Below, in pieces: positions 1 to 10,746 of a DNA stretch of 64,000 nt; position 1 is the first letter of the stretch; every line of letters begins with the position of its first letter. Made by a program: the position numbers and the translations under genes. The notes beneath the pieces were generated by a model. The model was not told the DNA's origin, did not search any database, and saw nothing but the letters and a program-made list of their open reading frames with translations. The stretch spans positions 24,366 through 88,365 of the forward strand of contig NZ_JAUSBX010000038.1 in the NCBI RefSeq assembly GCF_030651835.1, in the 5' to 3' direction. The DNA comes from Methylicorpusculum sp. (lineage in GTDB: Bacteria > Pseudomonadota > Gammaproteobacteria > Methylococcales > Methylomonadaceae).

Positions 1-37
1 GAACCGGTAAATCTTTTTCAAAGCTAATTCTCATCGT

Positions 38-2410
38 TTAGACCTCTGCTATCTCATCGGGATTTTCATCAATCCCTGAAGCCAGCAGAAAATCAGGATC
101 CTTATTCCTGCCGAACCAGTCACCCATCGCCTGATAACTGGCCGTCCAAAGCGGTACGCTTTTAGAATCTTCACCGGCACGGTTATAGGCATAGCCATAA
201 TAGGGATAGTATGACGAGCCTTCTTTCAGATCATTGATAATAAATCCGTTCGGTTTGACACCGACCTGCTGGAATCGTCTAAAACTGACTTCCAATTCCT
301 GCGCCGTATAGCGCCCTTCCTTGACGACTAAAAATGTGGCATCGGCGAGCTTGCTGATAATGGCCGCATCGGTAGCCGCCAAAATGGGCGGTGAATCAAT
401 TACAATATGGTTGTAAAAGCTTTTCAGCTGATCCAGCGTTTCTTCCAGATTCCCCATCACCAGCAATTCTGCAGGATTCATCACCATACTGCCCCTGGGT
501 ATAAAATCCACGCCGACATCCGGTAGGCTGACGATAATGTCGCCCAGTGAAGCCTTGCCGGCCAAAAGATCGGACAATCCCGGTTGGTTTTTTATGGAAA
601 AAGTCTCATGCAAACGGCCGTTACGCATATCGGCGTCAATGATCAACACACGCTTTTTGATACTGGCCAGCAGGGCCGCCAAATTACTGGAGACAAAGGA
701 CTTACCCATGCCCGGTGCGGGACTGCCGACCATAATGACTTTGCTTTCACTACTGGCCAGTGTTGCCTCAAGATTGGTCCGAAAACTGCGCAAGGATTCG
801 ACAGAAATATCAAGCGGATCCTGGCTGACCAGAATACCGGACTGACGATCCTTGCCCTGACCGATGAGTTTGGCCAGACGGTGTTGCTTCTTGCTGTGCG
901 GAATAGCGGCATATAACGGCAATCCCACCTGATATTCCAACAAAGCCGGATAATTATCGTGGCGTTGCAATGAATAGCGCAAAAACACCAGCGCCGATCC
1001 GGCTGTGAATCCCAGTAATCCTGCAATCGCCAGCATCAAACCGGGTTTTGGCCAATACGGTTTTTCAGGGGTCACGGCGTAATCGATGATACGTGAGTTT
1101 CCCAAGGAACCTGCCGCCGCTATACGCTGTTCCTGAGCGCTGTTCAACAACGAGGTATAGAGTTCGGTATTGACCTGAACATCCCGCGATAAGCTGACCA
1201 TGTGTTGCTGAGTGCGCGGTAAATTTTTAATCCGTTTTTCCAGATTGCCCAACTTAGCGTCAATGCGTCTGATCTGGGCCTTCGTAGCAATCATGTCCGG
1301 ATGAGCTGCTTCCAGATGCTGATTTTGCTGTTCGTACTTTTGTTTAAGCTGAATATTCAGCGTCTCCATCTCGGCGGCCTGTTTCAGCAATATTTCAGCT
1401 TCGGCCGGAATATCGACGGCGCCATGCGTTTGCCTGTAGGCGCTCAAACTTTGCTCTGCCTTTTCCAGCCGTTCTTTGACAACCGGCAACTGACTTTCCA
1501 GAAATGCCAGCTTTTGACCGGCTTCCGCAGACTCCCAATTGACCGTAGCATTGACATAGAAAGAGGCGATGTCGTTGACGGACTTGGCCAATTGCTCAGG
1601 ATCCCGGCCCTTCAATTCAACACTGAGAATATCGGTATCTTTGGAAACCTCTCTAACGGTAAAGGCTTTTTGTAATGTTTCGATGGCAGCCAGCGTGGTG
1701 GTTCTGCTCAATTCAAAATGGGTGCCGGGATTGGCTTCAAGCTCAATAATCTTGATGACGACAGGCTCAGTCTCTCCGATGTTGATTGAAACAGTATCGC
1801 CTATAGATCCATCAACCAGCGCTTCATCCTTCGGACCGAGCAAGCGAAAACGACCTGATTCCAGAGCAACCAGCGTAAACTCTTTATTCAAAAATCGATC
1901 AGGCACGGTAAAGGTTGCTATTTTTAACTTTTCACCACCCCAGGCCCAGCGATTGAATCCCCACCATGGCTCGGCAATGCCGTCATCGGCATTATGCACC
2001 CTGGCCAATGTCTCACCGATAACCGGAAAGTAAGCAGGAGTATATTCAACCACCAAATTCAAATCATCCACTACCTTACCCAGTACCGATCGTGACCTGA
2101 GAATTTCCACTTCGCGCTGCGCTCTGGGACTTTCAGTTTCAGCCGATGCTCCGTTCGTGTCGCTTCGAAGTGGCGCAGCCAATAAAGCCTTGTTTTTGTC
2201 AATTCTCAACAAGCCATCGGCTTTATACGTGCGAGGCGCCAAGACTAAATAGATCAGGGTGATCAACAGCACTGAGAATAAAGTCTTGAGAATGGTCTTT
2301 TTACCTTCTATCAATAAATCGACATAGTCTCTGATACTGACACCCTGCTCCTCTAATCTGGACGGATTAAGCGGCGGTAATTCCGTGCTTGCTTGATTTT
2401 TATGATACAT
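38..2410 (-). CDS. Wzc-like polysaccharide co-polymerase / tyrosine autokinase
   Basis: N-terminal Wzz-like segment with TM, C-terminal Walker A (GSPAPGMGKSFVSSNLA), Walker A' (VLIIDADMRNGRLH), Walker B (HIVIDSPPI), Tyr-rich tail (YYPYYGYAYN). Confidence 0.92.
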   Translation of the reverse strand: MYHKNQASTELPPLNPSRLEEQGVSIRDYVDLLIEGKKTILKTLFSVLLITLIYLVLAPRTYKADGLLRIDKNKALLAAPLRSDTNGASAETESPRAQREVEILRSRSVLGKVVDDLNLVVEYTPAYFPVIGETLARVHNADDGIAEPWWGFNRWAWGGEKLKIATFTVPDRFLNKEFTLVALESGRFRLLGPKDEALVDGSIGDTVSINIGETEPVVIKIIELEANPGTHFELSRTTTLAAIETLQKAFTVREVSKDTDILSVELKGRDPEQLAKSVNDIASFYVNATVNWESAEAGQKLAFLESQLPVVKERLEKAEQSLSAYRQTHGAVDIPAEAEILLKQAAEMETLNIQLKQKYEQQNQHLEAAHPDMIATKAQIRRIDAKLGNLEKRIKNLPRTQQHMVSLSRDVQVNTELYTSLLNSAQEQRIAAAGSLGNSRIIDYAVTPEKPYWPKPGLMLAIAGLLGFTAGSALVFLRYSLQRHDNYPALLEYQVGLPLYAAIPHSKKQHRLAKLIGQGKDRQSGILVSQDPLDISVESLRSFRTNLEATLASSESKVIMVGSPAPGMGKSFVSSNLAALLASIKKRVLIIDADMRNGRLHETFSIKNQPGLSDLLAGKASLGDIIVSLPDVGVDFIPRGSMVMNPAELLVMGNLEETLDQLKSFYNHIVIDSPPILAATDAAIISKLADATFLVVKEGRYTAQELEVSFRRFQQVGVKPNGFIINDLKEGSSYYPYYGYAYNRAGEDSKSVPLWTASYQAMGDWFGRNKDPDFLLASGIDENPDEIAEV

Positions 2411-2520
2411 AGTCTTTCATGCCTCACTCGTTTGAAAAGCCGCAACTGGCGAGTCAATCGCTACAGTGCTGACCCTACCGGATACGTACTTTTTGTGATG
2501 TCTCATGCCTTTAAATTCCA

Positions 2521-3621
2521 TTAGAGCCCCATCATTGCGGCTTGCGACATGATAGCCGTAAAGGATGACGGTAAAATCTGGTTCAGCACTCTGGACCACT
2601 GTGTCACCCCGGCGGTACCTACAAAAACGGTATCATGCGGTTCCAAAGCAAACTGATCGGCAAGAATCAACGCGTCGGGAGATTCGGCATTCAGCTGGAA
2701 TATTTCAGGATTCATATCTCCTGAACGAATCACGTAAATTTCTTCCGGCCTGGACATATTGAAGTCGACCCCATAGGCTTCTGCCAGCGCTTGTGCCAGG
2801 GACATCTTGCCCTTATTGATAGGCAATGCCTGCTGCCTGCCGACTTCGCCCATAACAAAAACCTTGTTATCCTTACTGTCAGGAATATTCAGCACATCAC
2901 CGGCTTTAAGCAGCAGGTTCTGGGTGGTATTGCCTTGTTCATAAAGCGCCAGCACATTGATTTTGTATAATTTGCCATCTCTGGCCAGCGATACATTGCT
3001 CATATCGGCATCTTGGGTCACACCACCGGCCCGGCTGATCGCTTCTGCTACCGTCAATGGCGTTTCAGTTAAAGGCTGAATCCCCGGCATTTTGACTTCA
3101 CCGACCACAGCAGCACGATGACTCTGGTAAGAAAGCACCCGAACGTCGAGTTTGACTCTCTTAAAATAGTTGGACAGCTCTCTGGTCAGCAGACTTCTGA
3201 CTTCGCTGACCGTTTTTCCGGCAACCTGAAGTGTGCCGACATAGGGATAATAGAGCTGGCCATCGTCATCAACGACTTTTCCGGCCAATTCGGGAAGTAT
3301 CTTTTCACCGCCGGGATCATTCAGCTCGGGGTGATCCCAAACGGTAATCAGTAATCTGTCATGCGGACCGATCCGGTAAGTCGCCTGACTGATGTCCACC
3401 GGAGGCAGATTATTGACTGCCTGGCGCCTGGAGTTTTCCCTATCTATGATCAAATCTGCGGTAATAGGCACTATCCGGGTTTTTGCCTTGACCATCTGGC
3501 CGTCTTTCATAACCGGCACCTCAAGATTCGATAAGTTGTTATCGGCTTGCATTGTCATGCCGGGCGTCAGGGAACAGGCCGGCAGCAGTAAAACCGACAT
3601 CAATGGAAGTAATCGATTCAT
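2521..3621 (-). CDS. Wza-like polysaccharide export outer-membrane lipoprotein
   Basis: Signal peptide with lipobox (LLPAC), polysaccharide export domain (YRIGPHDRLLITVWDHPEL), SLBB-like repeats; adjacent to wzc-like gene. Confidence 0.9.
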   Translation of the reverse strand: MNRLLPLMSVLLLPACSLTPGMTMQADNNLSNLEVPVMKDGQMVKAKTRIVPITADLIIDRENSRRQAVNNLPPVDISQATYRIGPHDRLLITVWDHPELNDPGGEKILPELAGKVVDDDGQLYYPYVGTLQVAGKTVSEVRSLLTRELSNYFKRVKLDVRVLSYQSHRAAVVGEVKMPGIQPLTETPLTVAEAISRAGGVTQDADMSNVSLARDGKLYKINVLALYEQGNTTQNLLLKAGDVLNIPDSKDNKVFVMGEVGRQQALPINKGKMSLAQALAEAYGVDFNMSRPEEIYVIRSGDMNPEIFQLNAESPDALILADQFALEPHDTVFVGTAGVTQWSRVLNQILPSSFTAIMSQAAMMGL

Positions 3622-3633
3622 GGCAGGATTTCC

Positions 3634-5055
3634 TTAGTAGGCGTTTTTATTGATAAAACCGGTCAACACGGTGCGCAGAGCGATCTCCAGATCAAACCAC
3701 ACCGACCAATGCTGGATGTAATACAAATCGTGTTCTATGCGCCGGTTCAAATCGGTATCACCGCGCCAGCCATTGACTTGTGCCCAGCCGGTAATACCTG
3801 CTTTGACCATATGTTTCTTCATGTAATTTGGTATCTGGTCCTTGAACACTTCGACAAAATCAGGGCGTTCCGGACGAGGCCCTACCAGCGACATATCCCC
3901 TCTGAGCACATTGATCAGTTGCGGCAGTTCATCAAGACTGGTTTTTCGCAAGAATCCGCCAAACCGAGTCGCCCGGTTTTCGCCGGGTTTTGCCCAGACC
4001 GCGCCGGTTGCTGCTTCTGCATTAACCGGCATAGACCGGAATTTCAACATCGTAAATGAATGATTATTCCAGCCCACCCGTTCCTGCCGATAAAACACAG
4101 GGCCTGGTGAACTCAACTTGACGCCGATAGCGATGAATAACAGTAAAGGACTGATCAGCACGAGCAGGATTAATGCCGACAATCTGTCCATGATTTCTTT
4201 GACGTAGCGATTAATACCATCGAGGGGCGACACCGAAAAATCCAAAGTCGGAATACCGGCCACCGTGTTTAAACTGAGGAACTTACTGTGCTTGAAAGCA
4301 AAACAATCGATCACTAAACGAATACTGACCGGTAAATGTCTCAACTGATATTGCGCTCGTTCGGCAAGTGATTCGCCTGGAAAGGCAATCCAGACTTCGT
4401 CAATGGCTTCCCTAATGACAATCGCGTTCAGATCTTGTAATTCACCGAGCCGGAGCAGCGATAAATCGCCCACCGATTGCCTGTTTTCGGACCGGTCATC
4501 GACATAACCGACCACTTGTAATCCTGCCCAGGACGAATTATTCAATTGACGGCTGACCGCAACTGCCATCTGATTCAGGCCTACCAGCAAGATGCGACCC
4601 TGAGACCAGCCACGAGAGCGTAACCAGTGCAGTAATTGGGAAAGAAGTCCTCTAGCCGTGAGAATAAACAGTAAACCCAGCGACCACCAGGTGATGATCC
4701 AGCGATAACTGGAGCCGAACCAAAAATGCAGCCGTATCGACGCCACTATCGTAATCACCGAGACGACGGCAAATATCCAGGCTCTGACGATACGTGCGAT
4801 TTCTCCGCGCATGACATCATTACGCCAGGGTCGGTAAACCTGGCCAATTTCAAAAAAGATAATGGCCGCCAAAAGCCCTAATGCAATCACAATCCGGTAA
4901 TCCTGATCGATCACCACTTGCCGTAGCCAAAAATAATGAGACACCCAAGCCGCAACCAGCAGCATCGCCAGATCGACGATACGCAACAAAAGGATTACTG
5001 TATGGCCATATTGCTTGAAGAGCCCGTTGAAAATGTTGCTCAAACCGAGTGGCAT
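3634..5055 (-). CDS. Undecaprenyl-phosphate glucose phosphotransferase (WcaJ/EpsL-type sugar transferase)
   Basis: Multiple TMs, CoA-binding-like central domain, C-terminal bacterial sugar transferase motifs (KLSSPGPVFYRQERVGWNN, LRKTSLDELPQLINVLRGDMSLVGPRPERP). Confidence 0.92.
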   Translation of the reverse strand: MPLGLSNIFNGLFKQYGHTVILLLRIVDLAMLLVAAWVSHYFWLRQVVIDQDYRIVIALGLLAAIIFFEIGQVYRPWRNDVMRGEIARIVRAWIFAVVSVITIVASIRLHFWFGSSYRWIITWWSLGLLFILTARGLLSQLLHWLRSRGWSQGRILLVGLNQMAVAVSRQLNNSSWAGLQVVGYVDDRSENRQSVGDLSLLRLGELQDLNAIVIREAIDEVWIAFPGESLAERAQYQLRHLPVSIRLVIDCFAFKHSKFLSLNTVAGIPTLDFSVSPLDGINRYVKEIMDRLSALILLVLISPLLLFIAIGVKLSSPGPVFYRQERVGWNNHSFTMLKFRSMPVNAEAATGAVWAKPGENRATRFGGFLRKTSLDELPQLINVLRGDMSLVGPRPERPDFVEVFKDQIPNYMKKHMVKAGITGWAQVNGWRGDTDLNRRIEHDLYYIQHWSVWFDLEIALRTVLTGFINKNAY

Positions 5056-5650
5056 ATTCGTTAAACTCCTATTCTGTCTGTGATCAATGATAAAGAGCTA
5101 AAACCCTTCATCGCCAAAGTCATCGCGACCTGCGTATTGCATAAATCGCTTCGATTGAGGGATAGATTACAGAGGCAAGATGAGAGAAAACCTTTAGGTT
5201 TGATTAAGATTTGATGAAGATCGGATTAATAGTGCGTGAAAACCCGGCAAGCAATGGTTTGCATAGGATGGGCAAGCAACTTAAGCATCCTGCCCATTCG
5301 CAGATGCTTGAACCTGTGGTAAGAGGAATTAAATCCCGATGACTATCTGGTAATAAGGACATTTTTGTTACCCAGCCTGACGGTTATTATGACCGGTTGC
5401 AAACTGGCCAACAGTAAGTCTTACGAAAAAAATCGCTACTGAGCGTTGAGAGGACGCTTTAAAAAGCCGTTGAAGACCAGTCCTTCGGTCATGCTCGGAT
5501 TGTCAAACCATCAGTCACTGGTCCTTCGGAAAACTGTTGAAGAACGGATCGCAATCTTATTACAAGGCAAAATAAGCTTTAACAAAGTAGCGTGACAATA
5601 ACAAATCAGGGTTAATTATTCAGCAATATCAAACTGGGAATTGCTGTTAA

Positions 5651-6421
5651 TTATTGCGCCTTCCACTTCCTCAAACAATCGCATAGATAACGATCAGGCT
5701 CGCTTTCACGAACCAGCATCAGAAAGACATACCAAAGAATCAGACTGACAGTGATCATTTCACCGCCGTCTTCAATAAGGCCTATCAGCAAACCGATGAC
5801 AGTGCCTAAATTAATCGCGCTATGCACCATATCAATGGCAACTCCAAAAAATATCAAGACCAGAATCAGCAACGCAATGTCTTCTGAAACCTTGCGAAAA
5901 GCCCTGGAACCAGTCATATAAGCCCATGAGAGTGGAATAATCAGTATTGCAGCAGCCATCACTGAGACCGCCAATTCACCTAAATCCTGCTGTTGAAGTC
6001 CAAGCCGCGGCATAAAATCAAGCTTGCCGGCGATAATGTCTCCTGCTCGCTCATGCACCTGCAAAGCATCGTCAAGAAGAAAGTAGGCAAAAACCACTAC
6101 CCATGCAAGATACTGCTTTGAAGCCATTTTTGATGAAATAAAGACCAGGGTGATGATAATCCACAGCCATTTGATGTATTGATAAAATTCCGCATAGCTT
6201 TGATCCGTCTCCAAACTCAGCAAAGGAACTTTGAGTCCTGGCACGACAATATTAAGACAATGCAACACGACAAAAATGATATCTGCGCTAAGCAGCAATA
6301 CCAGGAAAAATAAAGCACTCCGTTGGTTAAATGATTCAATACAGATAAGTCGTTCATTATGTTGCGCTTGCATGCTTGCTCCACGTTGTCCAATCGTTCC
6401 CATAAAGTATAGCTTTCGCAC
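5651..6421 (-). CDS. Multi-pass membrane protein of unknown function
   Basis: Long ORF with several hydrophobic segments; listed GTG start lies inside a dispersed repeat, so ATG at about 6400 or 6373 is more likely. Confidence 0.6.
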   Translation of the reverse strand: MRKLYFMGTIGQRGASMQAQHNERLICIESFNQRSALFFLVLLLSADIIFVVLHCLNIVVPGLKVPLLSLETDQSYAEFYQYIKWLWIIITLVFISSKMASKQYLAWVVVFAYFLLDDALQVHERAGDIIAGKLDFMPRLGLQQQDLGELAVSVMAAAILIIPLSWAYMTGSRAFRKVSEDIALLILVLIFFGVAIDMVHSAINLGTVIGLLIGLIEDGGEMITVSLILWYVFLMLVRESEPDRYLCDCLRKWKAQ

Positions 6422-6568
6422 TTCAAATTTCGGCAGTGTCTAAGGAGGCAACGGGGTGTTCGGCAAAGGCTTTGCCAGCATGGATGCTGGTATAGAGCCT
6501 ACATGGATGTATTTACGGCGTCCTTTGACGGGCAACCCGGTGCCGAATTTCGATCTACGATGGGTATA
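6413..6568. repeat. Dispersed ~156-bp repeat, copy 1 (pair with 21118-21273)
   Basis: Same-length copy at 21118-21273; shared CTTTCGCACTTCAAATTTCG...AGCCTACATGGATGTATTTACGGC...CAATTTCG/GAATTTCGATCTACGAT(T/G)GGTATA; ends imperfectly inverted. Confidence 0.85.
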
Positions 6569-6696
6569 ACGACCCCCCTATTGGAATTGAAGGTAAGCAG
6601 ATACACCAAAAAATCATGGCACCTATTCAGAGGAGCAACAAAACAAAGGCAATCCAACCTACGCTGAATAATTACAAATCGTGTAATTATCGAAGC

Positions 6697-9600
6697 TTAA
6701 AACTGTGTCAATCGATCATAGTCCGAGCGCGTCAGCACATAAACCGGGCTGGAAGAAATCGGTATGTCGGCAAGGCCTGAGGCATTAACTGTTAATGCCT
6801 GCTGCCTGCCAACCACATCCACCAGTACCCAGGATTTAGCTTCATCGAGCGGCAGTTGCCAAGTAGAAGAGACTTCATCGGCACGCCAAATCATGAAGGT
6901 TTCGCCAAAATAAGCCGCCTGAATGTGGTCGTCTTTAGTGTCTATCGCTGTATAGGATAAACCGTCGATTAAAGCACCGGCCGTATATAAAGCCGCCTCG
7001 CCCGGTTTATGTCCCATCGAATAATCCCAGATTCGGCCATAAGCCAGATCGTATTCGTGACCGATGCAAAAAGCCAAACCCAGGTAATTGCTGCGACTGT
7101 TGACCCAGGCGATCATTTTTGCAACCTGCTCTGCCTGCCAGCGCCGTCCGGTTGATCCATGCATGGCCTTCGCACCGGTTTCTCCCAGCCAGAAAGGCAA
7201 GCGGTTCTTGCTGCCCAGATCGGCATAAGCAGCAAGAACGCCTGACTCGTCTTCCACGTCACTATTGCCAATGGGCCCTTCAAAACGTGGCGCATTTTGA
7301 GGATAAGCATGAATATCCCAAGCGTCTTGATATTGATCCAACCCTAACTGCAAAACTTGCCTGAACCACTGCCCAGCACCTTCCTTATCGCCAGGCCTGA
7401 CCAAACTACCGCCGACGTAATGGGCATCACTGCGCCGCTGATGAGCCTGTTCATATTCTCGCTTGGCTCGTTCCACCCAATGAGCAGGGTCACGCAACTT
7501 TTGCCATTCAGGTTCTAGTCGAATATCGATCTCGTTGGTCGATTTGAAAAACCGCGTAAAGGCTCCCGCCTGATTAATGAAATTTTTAGCTTCTTCAGGA
7601 TGATCATTAAGCCATGGGCTATCGCCCGAAGAATCGGCAAACAAGACCAGGCCGCGTTGTTTGGCATCTTCCCACTGATCTTTATACTTCGTATCAAAAC
7701 CCGGATAACTGCCGACACTCTTAAAGATACCCATCCGTTCCAGCCATGAAAAATAGCCGCCTTGCTGCATAAAGCTCTTATCGCCGTCAGCCAAGGCATA
7801 ATAATTGTTGTTCCATAACTTTTTCCTTTCCAATCTCAGTTTCTGAGCGGCGTTGCCACGCACGACTGAAAACCCATCGGCGGGATAATTCATGATCAAG
7901 CGGCCATCTGGCGTATGTAACGATGAATAAACGGCATAGTAACCGGGGTGTTCAAGCTTGCCGAAATCAACTTCAATTTGCCCCGGAAACAAACCTTCAA
8001 CTTCCCGAACGGCAACATCGTTTCCGCTGTAGTCGACCAAGCGCAAACGCAACTGTGCCTTGAATCTAGGTAGCGGCACAGGCAAGCTGGTTTCCTCCAA
8101 AATAGGATGCCACCGCATGTCTACGCGCAGTTTGATCATCTCGCCCGGATGGGGCAGATTTGCAGGCGCTTCTACAAAGATTAGCGGGCGCAGCCTTGTA
8201 GCGATTTTATTTAACTCGAGATCAGCGTTGGGATCAGTCAGTTGTGTCAGCATATTGTTTATAGGTCTGCCGCTCTGATCGGTGAATAAAGCAGCGAAAT
8301 TAAAGCGTTGACCTTGTTCATGCTGCATCACCATTTTTATCAGTAAACTATGCCATCCCTGGGGCAAATGCAGTTCAGCAACTTGGGATGAACCGGACTG
8401 GACCTTCGAAACCCCCGACGGGGTATCGAGATCACCAGTAAAATTGAACGGTTTTCCGTCCAGCCAGCCCTGGCTGACAATGCCCGATTGTTTCAAGTGC
8501 AGCAACGTTGTTGTGGCCTTGTCGGCATGCAGATACAGCTGGGCATAGCCGCTGCCGCGAGACCAAAGGTAGGAATGTCCGGTTAAAGTCTCGATATCTG
8601 CAACACCACCGGCTTGCGTCCGGGCAATGCGCCAAGCCTTCATTTCTCCGCCCATCATTTGCAGACTTAGATAGGGTTGATCCGGATTAGGGCGTAGCAC
8701 GGTTTCGTTATCTATTCCAAAATTTGAAACACCCGCAAGACCCGCCTGTAAACCGCCAACCAACCAGGCAACCGGCGCGCCCTCGCTAAGCGTTGACGCT
8801 GCTGATTGTTTGAGCTTTATTGGCGATGGCAAAATGCCAGAATTAGCCGGATCAGTAAGAAAATGCGCCACGTCCGCTTCATTTTCAGGCTGGGTCAGAA
8901 CACCCAAAATGCTGTAATGATCATCCGTCATTACCGCTGCAGGCAAAGAGGAAAGATTCAGGCTTTGAGCCATGATTTCGGCAGATTGTCCCGATAGATA
9001 GGTTACTGCAAGATTTTTATAGCTTTGACGGACACCCCAGGCAACCAAACCGCTAAACAAAACGTCATTCTCATTGTCCTTACCGTCAAGCACATAAAGG
9101 CGTTGCGGAGCATCCGGAACGGCCTGAATCAATGCCAGGAAACGATGTCTGGCCTGGGCCTGATCTGTATCCATCCAATCATCCAACTGCGATTTCTTCT
9201 GGAGCAGGAATGCGTCAAAAACTTTAGCGACATCGGCCTTACCACTATTTCTGATCTCCAGCCAGCGATCACCCGGAAACAAGTTGAATCCGCCATTGGC
9301 CTTTATCCACTGGTATTCCCAAGGCGTAGTGTTGATCAACACAAAATCGCCGCGCATGGACAGATCATCGGGCTTGGGTCCGGCCTTAATCGTGAATTTT
9401 TGACTGACCTGAGACACTTCTCCACCCGTTTTGTAACGCGCAAAGAATTGATAAAGCCCCGGCATAACGGCGGGTGTGAGTTCGAAACGAAAATCTGCAT
9501 TCCAGGTTCCAAAGCCCTGATGAAATACCTGAACTTCATCCCTTTCGGTCAGCAGTGACTCCGTTCCTGGACCTTTGGCGGCCGTCCCTGTCTGAACCTG

Positions 9601-10284
9601 CACTGCAGGGTCCTTTTCCATGGACGCAAAAAAGGGTGCGCTGCCTAATTCCAGTAAAACCAGAGGATTGTCAGTTGATCCCTGAATCGGCAGAACAGGA
9701 CTGAGCAAGAAGGCATCGAAGACTTTGGCATCATGACCCGCGCCGCTATTACGCACCTCAATGACGGTATCATCCGCTTTGAAAATTATCGGCTCATCGG
9801 CACTGAGCCAAGCATAATCCCAACCTTTTGGTTTTATCGTTACTACCGAGCGCTTCTCCAACCTTTTCGATTCGGGCCCCGCCCAAATTTCAAAACTCTG
9901 CACGCAGACATCCGGTTCTCCCCCCTGCTTCCAACGCGCTTTAAAACGGTGAGGTTTGGTTAATAAGCCGGGATTAATGTTAAAACGAAAACCGACCGTC
10001 CAATGTCCAAACCCGGAATGCAAAGAGCTAATCTCATCCTTTCCTTCCTGAATCGATGTGGTTTCGTCATGGTTTGAAACCTGCCCGTTAAACACAATTC
10101 TGGAATGATCGTGAACAGCAGGCAATGAAGACTCCTTGCCCAACTCAAGAAGAATTTCAGGATTGTGCGCTGTATCTGGGACCGGTAATTGTGTAAATCC
10201 GTCAGAGCCTGAAACCGATAAAATCACTAATGCCAGCCAAAATGTTTTTTCAAGGAAAGGAAAAAGGGTCGAAAAGTTCATCAA
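6697..10284 (-). CDS. Secreted clan GH-A-like glycosidase with two tandem N-terminal beta-sandwich (carbohydrate-binding-like) modules
   Basis: N-terminal hydrophobic signal; duplicated ~165-aa module; C-terminal TIM-barrel-like part with candidate acid/base (STNEID) and nucleophile (FWLGETGA) Glu; near EPS genes. Confidence 0.65.
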   Translation of the reverse strand: MMNFSTLFPFLEKTFWLALVILSVSGSDGFTQLPVPDTAHNPEILLELGKESSLPAVHDHSRIVFNGQVSNHDETTSIQEGKDEISSLHSGFGHWTVGFRFNINPGLLTKPHRFKARWKQGGEPDVCVQSFEIWAGPESKRLEKRSVVTIKPKGWDYAWLSADEPIIFKADDTVIEVRNSGAGHDAKVFDAFLLSPVLPIQGSTDNPLVLLELGSAPFFASMEKDPAVQVQTGTAAKGPGTESLLTERDEVQVFHQGFGTWNADFRFELTPAVMPGLYQFFARYKTGGEVSQVSQKFTIKAGPKPDDLSMRGDFVLINTTPWEYQWIKANGGFNLFPGDRWLEIRNSGKADVAKVFDAFLLQKKSQLDDWMDTDQAQARHRFLALIQAVPDAPQRLYVLDGKDNENDVLFSGLVAWGVRQSYKNLAVTYLSGQSAEIMAQSLNLSSLPAAVMTDDHYSILGVLTQPENEADVAHFLTDPANSGILPSPIKLKQSAASTLSEGAPVAWLVGGLQAGLAGVSNFGIDNETVLRPNPDQPYLSLQMMGGEMKAWRIARTQAGGVADIETLTGHSYLWSRGSGYAQLYLHADKATTTLLHLKQSGIVSQGWLDGKPFNFTGDLDTPSGVSKVQSGSSQVAELHLPQGWHSLLIKMVMQHEQGQRFNFAALFTDQSGRPINNMLTQLTDPNADLELNKIATRLRPLIFVEAPANLPHPGEMIKLRVDMRWHPILEETSLPVPLPRFKAQLRLRLVDYSGNDVAVREVEGLFPGQIEVDFGKLEHPGYYAVYSSLHTPDGRLIMNYPADGFSVVRGNAAQKLRLERKKLWNNNYYALADGDKSFMQQGGYFSWLERMGIFKSVGSYPGFDTKYKDQWEDAKQRGLVLFADSSGDSPWLNDHPEEAKNFINQAGAFTRFFKSTNEIDIRLEPEWQKLRDPAHWVERAKREYEQAHQRRSDAHYVGGSLVRPGDKEGAGQWFRQVLQLGLDQYQDAWDIHAYPQNAPRFEGPIGNSDVEDESGVLAAYADLGSKNRLPFWLGETGAKAMHGSTGRRWQAEQVAKMIAWVNSRSNYLGLAFCIGHEYDLAYGRIWDYSMGHKPGEAALYTAGALIDGLSYTAIDTKDDHIQAAYFGETFMIWRADEVSSTWQLPLDEAKSWVLVDVVGRQQALTVNASGLADIPISSSPVYVLTRSDYDRLTQF

Positions 10285-10746
10285 ACAACTTGCCTTTCAT
10301 GTCGTTGCGGTTGAGATTACTCTACCGAAGCAATATGAAAATAAACCGGGTAGTTTGATTAGGATTAAATTAAGATCGAAGCCTAAATGCTGTTGACAAG
10401 CCCCCATGAAAGGGATTCTCTCGTTCCTAGAATGGCTTTCCCCTGCCCAAAATGTCGCTGGAATATCAAACTGGAAATTGCTGGAATATCACACTCACTG
10501 CAGACAAACCAGTGGTTGAAGTTATAAAATTCGCGCTCCTTAGTGTACTATTCAGAGTTAGTTGCATATTTTGCTTTTTAGGTATCCCGGTGTAAATTTC
10601 AATAATTGCGTTTTGTTTCATTTAGCCCGCCCTTCATTTTCCTATCCAAACTGAAATCAATGAAAGGACAAAAGACTGCCTTTTTTCTGAAATTGTTCAG
10701 AAACCCTGATTTTTCGATGCCTTGGAGAGGAATCACACCCCCCTCC

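Noticed and set aside
537-2033. Plus-strand ORFs of 100-154 aa opposite the wzc-like gene
   Set aside because: Antisense shadows of a strongly supported coding sequence; no ribosome-binding site or family resemblance.
5056-5650. Possible c-di-GMP riboswitch or other leader RNA upstream of the EPS genes
   Set aside because: No convincing GEMM or other conserved core motif was seen by eye; a covariance-model search would be needed.
9025-9558. 177-aa plus-strand ORF opposite the glycosidase gene
   Set aside because: Entirely antisense to a convincing CDS with a clear domain duplication; no recognisable motif.
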